Source: Clostridia bacterium (GTDB lineage: Bacteria > Bacillota > Clostridia > Oscillospirales > Acutalibacteraceae). Taken from it: 5,117 bases of DNA. A program made the translations under genes and the position numbers. Below, piece by piece: positions 5,117 through 5,117 of the stretch (its first letter is position 1; each line of letters starts with the position of its first letter). The stretch spans positions 1-5,117 of the forward strand of contig CAAFIS010000146.1 of the NCBI GenBank assembly GCA_900763035.1. Reading direction: 5' to 3'. The notes beneath the pieces are model-generated. The model searched no databases and was not told the DNA's origin. It was given only the letters and a program-made list of their open reading frames with translations.

Positions 5117-5117
5117 G

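Larger units (their letters stand above)
4827..5117. repeat. Cluster of GC-rich mosaic repeats; no gene seen
   Basis: This gene-free stretch is built from a few short blocks in a fixed order: AAGTCGAT[T/C]GGGGG at 4827, 4974 and 5039; [T/C]CGGACGCG ending at 4870, 4940, 5019 and 5082; and CATCCCGCC at 4896 and 5108. Between the blocks lie hairpins of differing sequence. The open frames crossing it on the - strand (60-71 codons) are made of the repeated DNA, are rich in Arg, Pro, Cys and Ser, and have no recognisable domain. The cluster probably continues past the right edge, since the last block ends at 5116. The nearest known concept is REP/BIME-type interspersed elements, but no named family is recognised. 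Confidence 0.7.

Overview
The window is GC-rich chromosomal DNA (by eye clearly above 60 % G+C in the genes) carrying five confident protein genes in two convergent groups. The combination of EutS/PduU- and EutP/PduV-type microcompartment genes, a Firmicutes-style OmpR-family two-component pair, strong AGGAGG-like ribosome binding sites and U-tract terminators suggests a high-GC anaerobic clostridial (Oscillospirales-like) gut bacterium. The organism is inferred from gene style, not proven.

Left part (1-899, + strand): a short leader with a possible sigma-A promoter, then eutS (circularly permuted BMC shell protein) and eutP (P-loop GTPase-like protein of the same systems), 7 nt apart. A perfect 40-nt palindrome at 860-899 closes the pair and also serves the genes arriving from the right. 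The two genes are either a small unit of their own or the last two genes of a microcompartment operon that begins left of the window.

Middle and right (901-4720, - strand): one operon read leftwards, response regulator -> sensor histidine kinase -> processive-type family 2 glycosyltransferase. The glycosyltransferase start overlaps the kinase stop as GTGA, so translation of the two is probably coupled. The layout suggests a sensor system that makes its glycosyltransferase together with itself, probably to modify an envelope or extracellular polysaccharide. That role is inferred from context.

Far right (4721-5117): no gene. The operon leader and its -10 box come first. Just upstream lie a UUCG-loop terminator pointing towards the operon and a pair of TTAAG direct repeats 11 bp apart that look like a response-regulator box. 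From 4827 to the window edge lies a cluster of GC-rich repeats with fixed internal spacing. Short sequence blocks are conserved, while hairpins between them change sequence but stay paired. This cluster is the least explained part of the window and the best candidate for something undescribed.
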